A stretch of 64,000 nt of DNA from Stenopsyche tienmushanensis (taxonomy: Eukaryota > Arthropoda > Insecta > Trichoptera > Stenopsychidae), in the NCBI GenBank assembly GCA_008973525.1, contig WACJ01000550.1:1-64000 (forward strand), given 5' to 3'. The position numbers and the translations under genes were made by a program. The notes beneath the pieces were generated by a model. It was not told the DNA's origin. It ran no database searches and saw only the letters and a list, made by a program, of their open reading frames with translations. Shown piece by piece: positions 22,701 to 36,210 of the stretch (the stretch's first letter is position 1; every line of letters begins with the position of its first letter).

Positions 22701-25540
22701 ATTCAACGAGTTTTTCCATTCTTTGTTCTGAAAATGCGTCATCATTATGAAAATAATACAAAAATGCTCATCATAATTTGGACATTGTATTATTTATTTG
22801 AGCAAAAACAATGAGATGATTTCATAGAGAATCAGAGCAATTCGTAAGTGATGTAATATGTCACTCTTTGATGACTTGTGTGTGCAATTCCGTATTTTGA
22901 CGTCTTTAATTTATGCAGCTTTGCTGGTTCTTGATTTCATCCATTGCAATCAACGGGTTTCAATGTTTGATGTGTAGCAATTTATACGTGCAGTAATTAT
23001 GTTGTGTCATATACATATTTTATGATTATATTACATCGCCTCCGTAAAAATATGTGAAAGTTAATCAAGTCATTAACATGTAAAATGCTCAAGAATGACG
23101 CTGGACTGGATGAGTACTTGAAAAAAAAATGCAAGATGCCAATCATAAGAATGTTCCATAAAGTGCGTCTCGATGTAAATTCACGGACATTAACGTCCAT
23201 GGCGTAAATTCGTAAGAGGTGAAGACGTATTTTTATTTGGGGCAGATGCAAAATTAATGCCATAAGATGTCATAAATTGAGAATTACTCAGTGAGCCATG
23301 TAGCGTATTATGCTGGTACTAATGAGGTGAGATCATAAAATAAACATATATTGACATTGTTCATTATATAGAGCGTTCAATATGTGTATCTAGACTCACT
23401 CAGTGCCTTCAATTTAATCCTGTGATTAATATAAGGTTAAAATATTAATTAACAGAACGGCGTTTCAAATTATACTAGAATTGAATGACAAACATTTTAT
23501 ATTGTGTGAATTGCAATTTATTGACATTTTTTTGTTGAAGGTCTTTTAAAACAACAATTTGTAGATTTATAAATGACTATGATAAAAAAATGTGCAGAAA
23601 GATGTTTAAAAATGAAGTAAAAGTGAAGGAATTCGTTTGCAATATAATGAAGCTAGAATTAAAACCGTTATTTAGTGAAGCATCATTCCAAAAAAAATTG
23701 AATATTTTTTAGTACTATGCTAAATATATCTTTATAAAAGCATTATATTACCCTATATACCAGTTTTTCCAGCAATTTAGTATGTGACAGCTAATTTAGC
23801 AAGGTATGTTTGGCGTATACGCCATAAATATGCAGAATGCAGGATGTAAACACTTTTGTTTATACAATGTTATATTTGAATATCGCCATCACATGCATGT
23901 CTTGGTTTCCGTGGACTTTGCATTCTTCCACCGTTGCAGCATTCGTGTGCAGCAGTCCATGTGACAATGAACTTGGTCTTCCTTGTCACACTAGCGATGC
24001 ATTATTTGTAATACAATAATTACGGCTCTGGCGGTCCGATCGTTATCAACGTCTTAATTATCTAGCATTATGCTAGGGAATAGTCCTCTAGGACAAAATT
24101 TAATTATGCTGGCATACCTTTATGCTTCATTATGGTTAGGCGCTTTTTTTCAGTTGGAGAATGCCCTCGACGTCCGTCCGAGTGACGGTTTAATTGTTTG
24201 CAGATACATGCTCGGCTTGAACGAATATGTTACAGTCAATACGATCATATCAATGCTCGATGACTATCTTCGTCGATCTTTTCGCATAAACACGTTATAC
24301 GATGTTGCGTGGCTTAATTTATTTTTGTTGCCGTACGATGTAAAAAAATGTGAAACATGAATTTCTTCTCGGATATTCAAATCGAGCCACGATATTCGTG
24401 TACTTGATCGCAGCGTACTTACGCCTCCAGGGCATTGCTTCTGATAGATCCTCGTTAATCCTTAATTATTTTTAATTTAATCTAAAAATCCATGAATAGT
24501 AATGAATAGTTTTGTATTAATTCAATATCAATAAATTATAATTTCAGCAATTTATATATCTAAGATCTTCAACCAATGCACAAAGTCCATCGAACTTTTT
24601 TTTATGTATCCATTATTGAGGATTGCGATCTCCACAGGTTATTTTCTTTGAAAAAAAAACTATTTTTATTAGAAGGTTTGCATTTACTAGCTTAAAATGA
24701 AAATTTATTTTCTTCGGAAACGGTTCGGAAGGTAATGATCAGAGTTGAGCAAAATCCAAAGCAGAGCACGGAGAAGTAATTCATTTCTTTGAAAGCGTCG
24801 ACTTCTTCTTTACACTGAAAAATGATTTTCATCTGAAGTTCATTGAAATTTAAAAGTGCAAAATTTCATAGATATGAAATAAAATACTGTTTAAAAGGGT
24901 TGTTTGTACGGTCGAGAAGAAATTCATGATTTAATATTTTTTTAACAACACTAGTAAAAACAATCGTGCTTGGTTAAAAGGGAGATTTATCAAGTATTCA
25001 GTAGATTTGTATTTTTTGAATTTGAAGTATTTTAGGATTTTCATTGAAAATATCAGATTATAATGTCCAAAAACGATAAAATAAAATAGTGTGATAAGCA
25101 TAACTGGACTTTGTTATATTAAAAATTTTACTATAATTGATTTCATATTTCTGCTAAAATGTACTTGTAGTAAAATTATGATTTGTTGTTAATAGATCCT
25201 CATAAAAATAATATAAAATGGTGTTTATTATATAGAAAATTTTAAATGATATATGCCCCAAATTATATACTAATAATTATGTTATGTTCAATAGAACTTG
25301 TATTTTTTTAATAATAGTAGTCCATCGTTCTGCTAAATATTGTCAATGTTGATCTTATAATTGTATTAATTTAGCTTTTTCATTTGTACTTCTTTTTCTC
25401 TGTAATATATACAGTTTGTCTATTTTTCTGTAAAATTTGTGTATTTGAAATAGTTTTGAAATTTTCTACAGCACTATTAAGCTTTCTGAATGATTGCGTT
25501 TTTAATAAAATAAATGCAAATATTGGTTGGTTACATTGTA
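19701..25540. other. Intergenic DNA, AT-rich with scattered balanced patches
   Basis: No gene supported. Patches: 19850-20120; 21360-21480 (contains CCTGAAGTGGAC..GGTCGAAACG, see findings); 21640-21900; 22860-23300; and 23830-24420, where a plus-strand frame at 24070-24360 (96 codons) stays open but has no recognisable domain. A 14-bp perfect palindrome is at 23811-23824. The rest is AT-rich. Confidence 0.45.
23811..23824. repeat. 14-bp perfect palindrome TGGCGTATACGCCA
   Basis: TGGCGTATACGCCA reads identically on both strands and stands in AT-rich DNA. TGGC..GCCA spacing is loosely NFI-like. Could be a dimer-binding site. Confidence 0.7.
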
Positions 25541-26000
25541 TGTTGACTAACCCTCGTATTTAACGAATCGTAAGAACAAATCTCACGCTTTATTCGTATC
25601 CAAATGAGGTGTCCGAGTGAGAGAAGAGATGGTGTTTGATGGCATCCCTGGCGGTTGGCGGTATCTGCAGGCCCACCCTGAATCGCTAACGACCCACACA
25701 ACCTGGCGACCCGCGGTGCTGCCTCGATGCCGTAGCCCACTTCACGTGCTGGCCTCACTATTGTTTATAATAATTATGAACGTATAACCCGGCTATCAAC
25801 GGGCATCTCCTCCCGCCACCTACCCACTCCTGTTATCCATGGACTTTTTTCAGTACACTGATCCGGCCTAACAGATTAGCGAGCTCCTCGCATCGCACCA
25901 TTTATCCGATCCCAGAAATCAGCGGTGGCCAACCCATAAACCACCGGCAAATTATATCCTTCGGGTTCGAAGGGATCACCATTCGTCGGATCTCATCAAT
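25541..26000. promoter_or_regulatory. Long GC-rich island, candidate promoter or enhancer
   Basis: About 430 bp of clearly raised G+C with several CpGs. Motifs seen: the CACGTG E-box near 25742, TTGTTTATAATAATTATGA near 25760 (forkhead and homeodomain cores), and C-rich runs near 25810. The minus frame 25531-25758 (75 codons) has no domain. One of the strongest composition islands in the window, so an unannotated promoter is possible. Confidence 0.35.
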
Positions 26001-27149
26001 ATACTTCAACATGTGGGCATATTTAAATTCAACACATCACAATTTTGCACTGACTCTCAAACAATTTCTTAGTGAAATATATGAATTATGCTTTCTAAAT
26101 AAATTTACTTCATTATAATATTTTTTTAGTGTATATTTATATTTGAGTAAAGTGCTATCGCGTAGGAATAAGTATACAAATAATGTCGCTGTCTTCCCTA
26201 CTTTTAGCTCAATGCTTTATATTTGAATGATATTCTTAAAAACTATTTCTTCTATGACACCGTCTTTGGATAAAATTTTTCCAATTCAATTTTTAAAAGT
26301 GTATGTTTTATCCTTACAACAATGCTCAATGTAATACTTTTAATGGAAACTATTTTTGTTAAGAAGTATCAGTCCATTACGTGTAAGTAATATAACACAT
26401 AGTATTACTTATCTCGCATAAAAATACCAATCGTGAAAAAGCTAATATTAATACTAGGTTTCCCGCCTTAAGTGTGTTAAGTCGGTCTATCTAACTAACA
26501 ATGCATTCCTTGAACAATGTCTTTTATGGACATGCCTTGTTTACTGCCATTTCAAGTATGTATATCATTCTCAATACCATGTTTCACACTTTCTTGTCAC
26601 ATTTCGTTTCAATATATTTGACAAGAAATCTAGAAAAAACTACTTTTTATAATACATTACTGTTTATCACTATGCAACTCTAAACTGTCATTGATAGAGT
26701 ATGTTGATTAAATAATTTTATCTTGAATATTATAAGTGATTTGAAGTTACTAAAGCCGAAATTAATTTGCACTTGATTGCAAAACCCCACTTAATCGCAT
26801 TGATCACATTTTACTTTCAAAAAAGTAAGATAATTTATCAATTTATCAGATTAACATAAATCTGCTTTTATATTAAATATATCATTGATCAAAAATATAT
26901 TTTTGTTTATTTAATACATGTTTATTATTAGAAAAACTTCATATTGTATATTTTAATTGCAAAAATAATTGACAATCAAAATCATGTCAGTCAGTCATCA
27001 TATTAAAGCGCATAGCAATTTCAACGATGGACATAATACACTTAAAATTCACATGTTTTGAAATTGTTGAAGCTTATCTTCTTGATCCTCATTTTGGTTA
27101 TGCTGAAAGTAATTACAAAGTACCATAATTATCTTGTAATTTATGACGC
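26001..27149. other. AT-rich intergenic DNA, no feature seen
   Basis: AT-rich. One short frame at 26501-26683 without recognisable content. Confidence 0.6.
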
Positions 27150-27510
27150 ATGTATATTACGGATACGCCGAAGAATCTTATCATTAAAGAATTGAGGTGT
27201 GACGCGATACCAGTGGATGATCTTTGATGTGCACCCACAGGAATATTATTCAGCAAGGAGATTGTCGACCGCTGATTTATAGGGCTACGATCCTTAGTTT
27301 GATCTATCTCCAGCCAGTACGATATGTGTGAGAGGCATAATTATGGCTGAGACCATCGCGAGATTTTACTCTGTACGTCTTTAAGCAAGTGGATGACCAC
27401 AATTTATGATACAAGGTGGTCACGATGTTTGTTTACCTTTATTTGCTGTTTGATCGGAGCTGATATCGTGATATACTGGCACTATAGCAACACCGGCGAT
27501 CTCCAGGATT
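27150..27510. promoter_or_regulatory. GC-richer island with TCF-like site
   Basis: Balanced block of about 350 bp. ATCTTTGATGT at 27220-27230 matches a TCF/Pangolin core, and further GATC- and ATTA-containing words follow. No open frame. Candidate cis-regulatory element, not tested for conservation. Confidence 0.3.
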
Positions 27511-28029
27511 ATAAATGCTTTATCTTCTAATGATATAAATCAATTTTAATACGTATGCAATGGTAACAATGAGAGCAGGAACTCTTCAAGACAGAGATTT
27601 TCTTGGACGTAAAAATTTACTTGCGAATAGTATTTAATCAAAATCACTAGCCAAATTTTATAATAAAACCAATTCAATGAAAAGCCAGGCATTACAGAAC
27701 ATATAAAATCAATTCTTGTTGGATAACATGAATAATGCCATATTATCAAAATTATGGATCAAATTGATAGTTATTTACTTAATTATCAAGTATGAATATT
27801 ATATTATAAAATGAATAATATATTTTATTATAATATAATGTTTTGCCAGCATAGCTTCAATTTTAATGGTGTACCATGCTCCTGAATACTTCCTGCCCTT
27901 TCTGATTAAAGTGTATCACGAACTATTTTATACAGATAATACGTACGAGATTTATTATAGAGAGCAGTTTTGCAATGCACAAGTATGGCAAATATCAAAA
28001 TCAATTATCCAGCAATAGCAGCGAAATAA
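27511..28029. other. AT-rich intergenic DNA, no feature seen
   Basis: AT-rich. A short TATAATA-rich inverted stretch near 27800-27840. Nothing else. Confidence 0.55.
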
Positions 28030-28625
28030 ATTATCATTTATCAGAGTCGAAATGTGCGTGCCGGAGGTAGGTCACTTTACCAATCCTATCTGACGATGGA
28101 ATCTATTATCTAGAGACCTCTTTCTTCCGATACCATCACGAAACCACACGAAGAGACACTCATATTTGAGTACACCAACGCTCGAAAACAGCGACGGATT
28201 TTGCATAATTATTTACAAATCTCAAGTTCCCTACTGAAGGATATTGATTGCGAAATTGCGTGATATCTTCGTGTTGCAATAATGAAGGCGCTTTGCATGT
28301 TTATGAACACGTCAGGTTGCAGCAGCCCAAAATGTAACTGATCGATCAGCGGGCGAGCATCACTTTAATTGTATATTATTAGCAGTTTAGGGATCAAAAT
28401 GTATGTAATTTGAGTGCATTGGTTGCATGCTATTTTGCATTTCCTCAGGAGATTCCGACTCACACGTTTATCGCTGAATCTGCATTAATTATATTCAAAT
28501 CGGCGCAAAGTGCTTCCGATTTGCAGCCAGAACAAATAAAACGACGGTTTGTTCGTCTTGTAGGCATTCGTATAGTCCGTTCGCCCAAAATGAGCGCTTG
28601 CGATTGCTAATACTACCATATGGAG
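28030..28625. promoter_or_regulatory. GC-richer island
   Basis: Balanced block of about 590 bp in AT-rich surroundings. The plus frame 28410-28610 (66 codons) has no domain. Candidate non-coding conserved DNA by composition. Confidence 0.27.
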
Positions 28626-30409
28626 GCTCGAAGATCGTTTCATTGACTTTGGAATATATTATCTCTCATCGTTGCTAAATTTATTGTAAATGTAAGTATA
28701 TTTGCTGGGAAAAATATCTTGAGAAGCATAGTATAGAAATGTTGCATTTGCTTTGCTTTGCACAATCAAAAACTACTATTTATTAAGAACTATTTTGAAC
28801 ACATTTTAGGATAATATAATGAAGCTGTTGTAACATCATTTTAATAGGGTAAAACTCGAAATTTCTGATGGAATAATTTAAATTATATTTATTTTCAATG
28901 TATCCAAATAATAAGTTTTCATTTTGGGATGATTGAAAATTTTGAAGTTTTTGCTCGCTTAAAAATAGTTTCTGCTCCACTATTTTTGTGTTTCAGTAAG
29001 CAAGCTATAAGAAAAGAATAGAAATAACATTGATAAATAATGTCCAAGTCATTTGCGTTTTGTATTTGATATTTATAGTCATTATAGTCTTGTAGTTGGT
29101 TACAGATTAAAATTTAAGACAATTTATGAAACAATCATTAATTGGTTGAAATTAGAGCAATTCTCATAATTAATATATTGATGTGTATACGATTTAAATA
29201 TGATAATCTTTGTTTTTTCGATGATTTCCATAGGAAATATTTCTTAATATGGTAATCTAGCTACATGTAGAATAGTTGAGGACTAGATTCGCTTCAATAT
29301 CCATTTAAACGAAAGAGTCAAATCCAAATCATATTTATCATAGATTCACTATTTCATAACAAACATTTTATTTGTGAATGCTCTCCTGGAGGGCGATTTT
29401 TGTCATATCGATAGGAAATTTTGGGTGATTATTAAGACTGAGGAGTTTCTTTTGGAAGGTAGTAAAAAGTACTCAAGATGAACGTTGATTTAACTGGACA
29501 AGACTTGTTAGAGATATGAATTCCAGTCTTTCCGTTCAATGTAAGAGTATGGATGAAAACTAAAACTGTCTGTTGAACACTCGTCCTTCAACTCTAGAAA
29601 CGACTCAAAAATATTATTGTGCCCCTGATGCCACACCTTTTACTCTTAAAATTTAAGAATGGGAAGACTTTAACTTTTTGTAATCTATCTTTCAAGTTGG
29701 AGCTCAAAAATATATAGTATAAATAGCAATGGAAGAATTATGTTGTTATCGTTGTTTAAAATTTTGGCTACCATCTTCTGTCTACTAGTTCAGGGATCAT
29801 TGTGATTCTTTATTTTTGAAATGTTTCACTAATTATCTATTCATGGCTTTGAATAAACATAGTTTGAAAGAACTTATTTGTGTCAAGGAAGAAAAAAAGA
29901 GATAAAGCCTCTTCATATAAAGTAGAATAATAAGGTGGAAAATAGAATTTAATAAATATGTATTTGTGAGTGAAAAATAAAGATTTATTTCTAAAAAATC
30001 TGAAAATTGAATAATAGTCAAGTCATCTCTACACTTCTTCTTATTGTAGCATATTCGTTTTCTGATTAACAGTGATTTTCATAAGATATTTAATCTAGGC
30101 ATAGAGGATTTCCACATAATCGTTTCTAACTGCCTAAATTTAATCTAAATTGTAGATAATTTACGAATAGGATAAGAATATGTATGTAGGTTTATAGTAT
30201 GAAATTATCAATATTTTTTAAATTTATTTATTATTAATCACTCATAGACGGCCCTATTTAACTGTATTAATCGAATCTATATTTACCTTAGAAAAGAAAT
30301 ATTTTTTTAAAAATAAAACTTTGGCTGTTTCCCTTGGTTCAAGAAGTGTCATAAGTGTTCAAGATAAATTTGAAGACATATTGATAAATTGCATATTTGA
30401 AGCAAATGT
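28626..30409. other. AT-rich intergenic DNA, no feature seen
   Basis: AT-rich with a slightly more balanced segment at about 29370-29710. No frame or repeat recognised. Confidence 0.55.
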
Positions 30410-30620
30410 GTTGATATTGCAGCGTGTAGGGAGATGCGTGCCAGTAGGTGTGTGACTGTGCCAAGTGCAGTAATTGGCACGACATTATCTGGCCAGGTGC
30501 TGCACTCCCCATTATTTCGTATGCACGCGAGGCGCACCAAGGAAGCTCTGCATCATGATTTTGAATTGTCTTCCAGTCCTCCAGAACCGTTTATTTAAAT
30601 AGAATTCTTTAATTTAACTT
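30410..30620. promoter_or_regulatory. GC-richer island with perfect dyad and E-box
   Basis: GTGCCAA (30459-30465) and TTGGCAC (30474-30480) form a perfect 7-bp inverted repeat with an 8-nt spacer, resembling widely spaced NFI half-sites. An E-box CAGGTG follows at 30494-30499. No coding frame. Candidate enhancer. Confidence 0.35.
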
Positions 30621-32249
30621 TGCACGCATTGCGACTCCGCCTCATTATATTTTCAATAGTGTGTGGAAGCCCAAATGCACTTGCTCAAAACGCCAGAGCT
30701 TAAAAGCTTAGAACTTTTGCAGCTCGAAGCGAGCTATTCCATTAAAAGTTTTTCATATCAGCTTCGTTACATTGGACGTAATACTAACACTGCTAGAGTG
30801 TTCAACCTCTGCATCAATTTTCAATGCAGCCAATGCACTCGAAATTGATGTCATATTAGAATCCAATATTCATTTTGGATCATAAAGAATCTACAGTCAT
30901 ACCAAAAGAACCTTTAAATTTAAAATTTAATCACAATTATAATACTTGTGACTTTTTTATGCATACAAAAATATATATGGAAAAAATCGTATTTTTTACC
31001 TCAAAGAATATTGCAAATAAAACAGCAAATAAATATTTTTACAGTTACATAAATTAATTTAAGATTTCTTCACACTTAACAAGATACGTGGAAGTAATCA
31101 ACCAAAGCTTTTTATTTAATTTGTTTGAGGAATGATGTATGATTGAACATAGTTTTAAAATATTCTAAATACTGTATATATTAATCGATAAATTCGAGTT
31201 TTTTCCATTTAGAACACATAATTATAATTTAAACTAATGAATTAGTAAGTAATTAAGTTATTATGTATTTAGAAGGAATGCATTGATATTACGATCGATC
31301 GTCTTAAACAGTCTTTGTTCTGATATCTCTTTAAAAATATAAATATTCAAATGATCATTAAATCAGTTTTAGATCAGACAATTTGTTAATTGATCATATC
31401 AAAAATTTCTTATTTTATCAAGACCAGCATCTATTTCTTTTGACGATGTAGTAACGTTTGATGCACATTTCTACTCAAATTATGACTTAATTGAGCTGTT
31501 GTTCTTATAATGGCATTTTACTGCTTCAAATTCTTAGCATACATCCACAGTTTTCAATAATAACTTTTCATCCAAAAAAAAATATTTGGTGAGACTCCAA
31601 GTACGTGTAAATATTTTAACGCCTTTATTAAATAAAACTGTACTTTCTTCTAACATTCTGCAAGAAAATGCACTTTGTGATTCTAACAAGATATAGTGTC
31701 ACATGTATTTATTTTTAGTATACGGTAAATAACATTAATTTACATATTTAGAGTTGCCTTCTTCTTCTAAGTCATTGTGGATTTTGTCCATGATTAAATG
31801 CTTGTGATTATAAATAAATGCCGGATGGGGTTAACAATTTAAATATACTACGATTAATATAATGGAATGTATCCTATTAGAATTTTTTGCTATAATTTTT
31901 TTGTTATTTTTCTTATAGATGTGCTTATTTGACAACTGTCTTATTAGCATTTGTACACTATATTCTATAGTTCAATTATTATTATAAAATTATTGTTTTT
32001 TTCAAAATCGTATTTCAGCACTAAAGATTATGAATGTTTATACAAATATTATATGAACGATGCGACATAGTAAATGTGATAGTCTTAAGCCTTTTTTATA
32101 ATTTTTTTTGACGAAAAATTTACAATTTTCTTTGTTTATTGTTGTTTAATATATTTTATATGTATTTTTAAATTTTCGCTGTATTTACATAGTTGAATTT
32201 TAAGATGATCTGATGGTAACTTTGTTGACGACGATAAAATATATAAACA
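30621..32249. other. AT-rich intergenic DNA, no feature seen
   Basis: AT-rich. Two short plus frames (30663-30848, 30875-31057) without recognisable content. Confidence 0.55.
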
Positions 32250-33330
32250 CCTCGGCCTTTTGTTCCCGAAGTTGACCGTATCGCACGCTAACAAGGGATT
32301 AGCATACAATATACAGGCCAGTCCACTTCCCAGCTACTGCTTATTATATTCAAGATTTATTGGCATCGATAGCTGAGGCCCTGTAAATACTCCTATTAAG
32401 CACACAATATCACCAACGGACACCAATAGCACCACTCATTCTCCATAAATTGCTTAACAATCATCGGCTGTCGATATCATATGGGCATTGGGATGCAGAT
32501 TCGATGCATTGTACGGCAGCAATCACAAGCCGAAAGCTTCGATGGTAAATGGTCGTTGAAAAAGCTCAATATCAAAAGTTTTACGAAAGAAATCTATATA
32601 TAATAGCAACATGCATGTGGCTTAGCCTTCATCAATCCACGATGATTCACAACTCAATAGTTCGAATCATTTTTTGAAATTAAGCATAGAAATAGTTTTC
32701 TAATAACGGCTTACATATCTTTGTGTTAATTTTTTACCACGTTGGCCTTATTTCCATACGAATTTTTTGCACTCGGTCTTTTCGCAAGGCCAATTTCGTT
32801 AATTAAAACGAATCATACATTATCTTTAAATCACGCATGATATATGAGGTCCAGAATCATCCGATCTGCTCATTGATGGCCGCAATGAGGCATACGTCTA
32901 CGATTTTTGATATCGAAGAGAACGTTTAAAATTCTTTCTCATATTTTTTGCCCCCCCTCGTCTACACAAACATATAGCCGTATAAAAACGTAATAATGAA
33001 TTAATAAATAGAGTAACAAATAGTTTAATGCTCCAATCGCATGATTCTTTCGTACGGGTTTTAATTACATTTTAATATTTTCTCCGAATTGGTCCTTTTT
33101 ATCATAATGTACGAACCTTGCCTCGGGACACTAGAACAATATTTTACGGTCATCCTTCCAAGCACGCAGTTATCAAAATTACCCAAGGAACAATAAAAGA
33201 CGTGCCCGTGCATCATTAGCCGACGGACATATGAGAAATGTTTTTGTATACAGGTGATGTGTTCATCACATATGGTAATTCAAATCAAATCTGTATGAGG
33301 AAGTCGGCTAATTTGACCAGCCATTGTGCA
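32250..33330. promoter_or_regulatory. Series of GC-richer patches, candidate regulatory DNA
   Basis: Balanced patches at about 32250-32560, 32730-32990 and 33040-33330, separated by AT-rich DNA. No open frame beyond chance. The patchwork is typical of clustered non-coding elements, but only composition supports this. Confidence 0.25.
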
Positions 33331-33564
33331 GGAAGATATGTTTTTTTTAAATTTTAAAGATTATCGATCATCAAAGCATTCTTACACATCCAATTTGGAT
33401 TTTTTCAAAATATTAAAATTAGGGATCAGATCATTAAATAAAGATTAGTTTAAATTATTTGAGATTTTAAGACTGTATGCTCAAAATGAAATTTCCAAAT
33501 GCTTTTTAGTTTTTAAATATCTACACTTTTATTTTTATAATTTTGTACAAATTGTTGATGTATT

Positions 33565-34239
33565 GACGTTTCTACCTTTTTGGCTCCAAAAAGAGATCGG
33601 TTTTTTAACATTTTTTTAATGCGAAAAGTATTAAATATAGAATGTTGATATTCAATGTGTTAAATAAGCGATATTTATTGAACATAAAAATATTTTTTAA
33701 GCTTTGACAAAGTATAGTAGTGGGAGTGGGGGGAGCCACCTTTGTCAATGGACGAGCGATGACATTCTTCACCATGGAAGTCCTAAGTTCCGGACAGGTA
33801 ATTTGCAGCAAATAAATTAAACATATTTTTACGTTGTATAATATTGTGTATAGTATAGACTATAATTAGAAAGAAATATTAAAAAATAGTGAGCAATTGA
33901 AGAAAAATGTGTGTTTTTACCAAATTTTTTTGTAGTTTTTTGTTCATTAAAAATAAACGGTCTAATATTTTTGGATAATTGTAGTCTATCCAATGGAGAC
34001 GTTTATTATACACATGTCTACCAAATTTGACAAAAAATGCTCATCTAGGGCGTATGGGAGCACTTTCATGAGCCTGGAAAAAGTAGTTTCGAGAAAAACG
34101 CGTTTAAAGCTTCTCCTCGTCGATCTATAACTTTGCGAATTTACATCGACTTGAAATTTCTTGAACGTATTCTTAAATATTTGTTCTTTACGATATACGA
34201 AAAAAAGGAATATTTTTGAACCAACAAGGTAGAAACGTC
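33565..34239. mobile_element. Non-autonomous DNA element (MITE-like) with 27-bp inverted ends
   Basis: The left end (33565-33592, starting GACGTTTCTACC) and the complement of the right end (34213-34239) match at about 24 of 27 positions. The element is about 675 bp with no transposase. TTAA lies 2 bp outside the right end, but the left flank reads TATT, so a TTAA (piggyBac-like) target duplication is possible and unproven. It contains the GTTTCGAGAAAAACGCG word near 34087. The minus frame 33605-33811 has no domain. Confidence 0.55.
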
Positions 34240-35159
34240 CCTTAACAAGATGCTGCGATCCAGGAGCATAGTTTCTATAGACTCTTTCTGAAGAGTTTTA
34301 TTATAACAGTAGCTTGTGTTTATCTCTGTCGACATAATACGTTTTTTTTTATAAACATATTAATAAACCATAACATTTTTATTATCATCATTGACATAAA
34401 ATATATACATATAGTGTTGTTTAATATGCATATTTTAATTGAACGTCTTAAGAATTACCAGATTAAGTATAAGTGTTAATACTGTTAAATATTTTATACA
34501 ATATCATTTATCTCCCAATTATCATATACATGTTATATAAACATAGTTATGTCATTTGTATGTCCTATATCGTTTGAGCTGCAGATTCAATTGTTAAATC
34601 ATAGCACTCAGTATAGTACTCGGTACAATACTCAGTATAGTACAGATTTACTTATTACAATATATATATTTATTATTGAGCATAAACAGTTTTATTCTAA
34701 GTTTTTTAGGTAGAATAAGTGTTTTAAGTTGTCATAGAATTTCATATATTACAATATATAACACTTCACTCAATAAGTTCAGAGGAATTTTTGGAAGAAA
34801 TTGCGAAAAACAGTCCCAAATACTTTGAAAGTAAGAAAAATCCCACGTACTTATAATATAAAATAAACTATGTTGATATTTGCATTTCATTACTGTTAAG
34901 TTTTTGGGACATTAAAATGATTGAATATTAAATTTATGTACAAAATGTATTGGAAAATAATATATTATTTATTTAAGATTAATTATGCTGTAAATTGACT
35001 CAGTTCGTAGAAACATAATTGAGTTTAAAACAGTCCATTGGAAAGCATAAGGTTTTGTCTAGACACGCTCTTTAAGAAGGTCTTATATTCGATTAAGCAT
35101 TTTCGATGTAGTTTTTATCAAGTAGTTGACCATACCCTAATTTTCCGTTTTTCATAATG
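34240..35159. other. AT-rich intergenic DNA with a short tandem repeat
   Basis: AT-rich. It contains the three-copy 12-bp repeat at 34607-34642. Otherwise nothing recognised. Confidence 0.5.
34607..34642 (+). repeat. 12-bp tandem repeat, three copies
   Basis: CTCAGTATAGTA, CTCGGTACAATA, CTCAGTATAGTA in a row. The outer copies are identical and the middle one differs at 3 positions. Confidence 0.8.
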
Positions 35160-36210
35160 GCCGAGGACGGTTGCGAATATAATTTGTGAATAATTTGGAG
35201 AATTTCTAAGACGGCAACAGATCGTTGGACCCTTTAGGGTTGCGCAGGCATATAATCGTAACGGTTGGCTCCACTGCTACCGGCATCAATCATCCACACG
35301 TCATGCCCGACCACTATAATTATTTTATCTGTGAGACCTTAAATGATAATTTTCCTATGTTAAAAATTGCTATGATTCATCTAAAATATAGTATTATTAT
35401 GCATTTTGGGGCTCCGTTTGCCGAGAGCCGATCCTCCGACGTAGGCGCCGAATAATGTAGGAAGTGAATTCATTAAAATTCCACATTTATTTGTAAAGAT
35501 AAACGCGCTTATAAATATACATCGCCTACATAAAAGCTAACACATATTATAATTACATCATCCATTACAGTATTTTACATATTCGGGACGTTATCGAATG
35601 ACATCTTGTAAGAAAACAATGTACGGCGGCGGGCGAGTCGTTCTCAAACGAAATTTGTATATTTAATGTTTTTTCGTGTAAATACATGATTTTTTACATC
35701 CATGCAATTTGGATGCATATCTATCCAATGATTAATTTTGATTGAGTGAAAATAAATCATAACATTGTTAGCATACGAAAATCCTATAAGCAATCCACCA
35801 CGAATGAAATACAATTTCTGTAATAAATTGAGATGTATTATATTTAAATATATGAAACTTTTTGATATAAGGAAAAATATTTTGTGGATGTATTCCGGCT
35901 TTCAACACAGGATGTAGAAGCTGGCGCTGGGACGATTGGTGGTCATACGTGCGTGATCAACCCCAGTACGTGGGATGTTCCGTCCTAGACCGCGGGGTGA
36001 CCGGCACATCTTTTTGCATTATTCGGTTGAAATGTAAAGCAGCTAAGGGTCAAGTCACCCCAAAAGCCTCGAAGGTACTAGGGGGAGGCTTTCAACCGAG
36101 CATATTCTGACTATAATTATTGCCTAACCGACCGTGCATACTTACAGCCAACGTGATGCGAATATTACAACGTCATTTCGATCAACCCCCTCAGAGTGAT
36201 CGATTTTTGA
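35160..36210. promoter_or_regulatory. GC-richer islands (35160-35470, 35590-35650, 35890-36200)
   Basis: Three balanced-to-GC-rich blocks. The 35890-36200 block is the strongest and has CpGs. The plus frame 35225-35455 has no domain. Candidate regulatory DNA by composition. Confidence 0.3.

Noticed and set aside
24070..24360. 96-codon plus-strand frame as a membrane protein gene
   Set aside because: It has hydrophobic stretches but no recognised family and no splice or promoter context, and it lies in a balanced-composition patch where chance frames are common.
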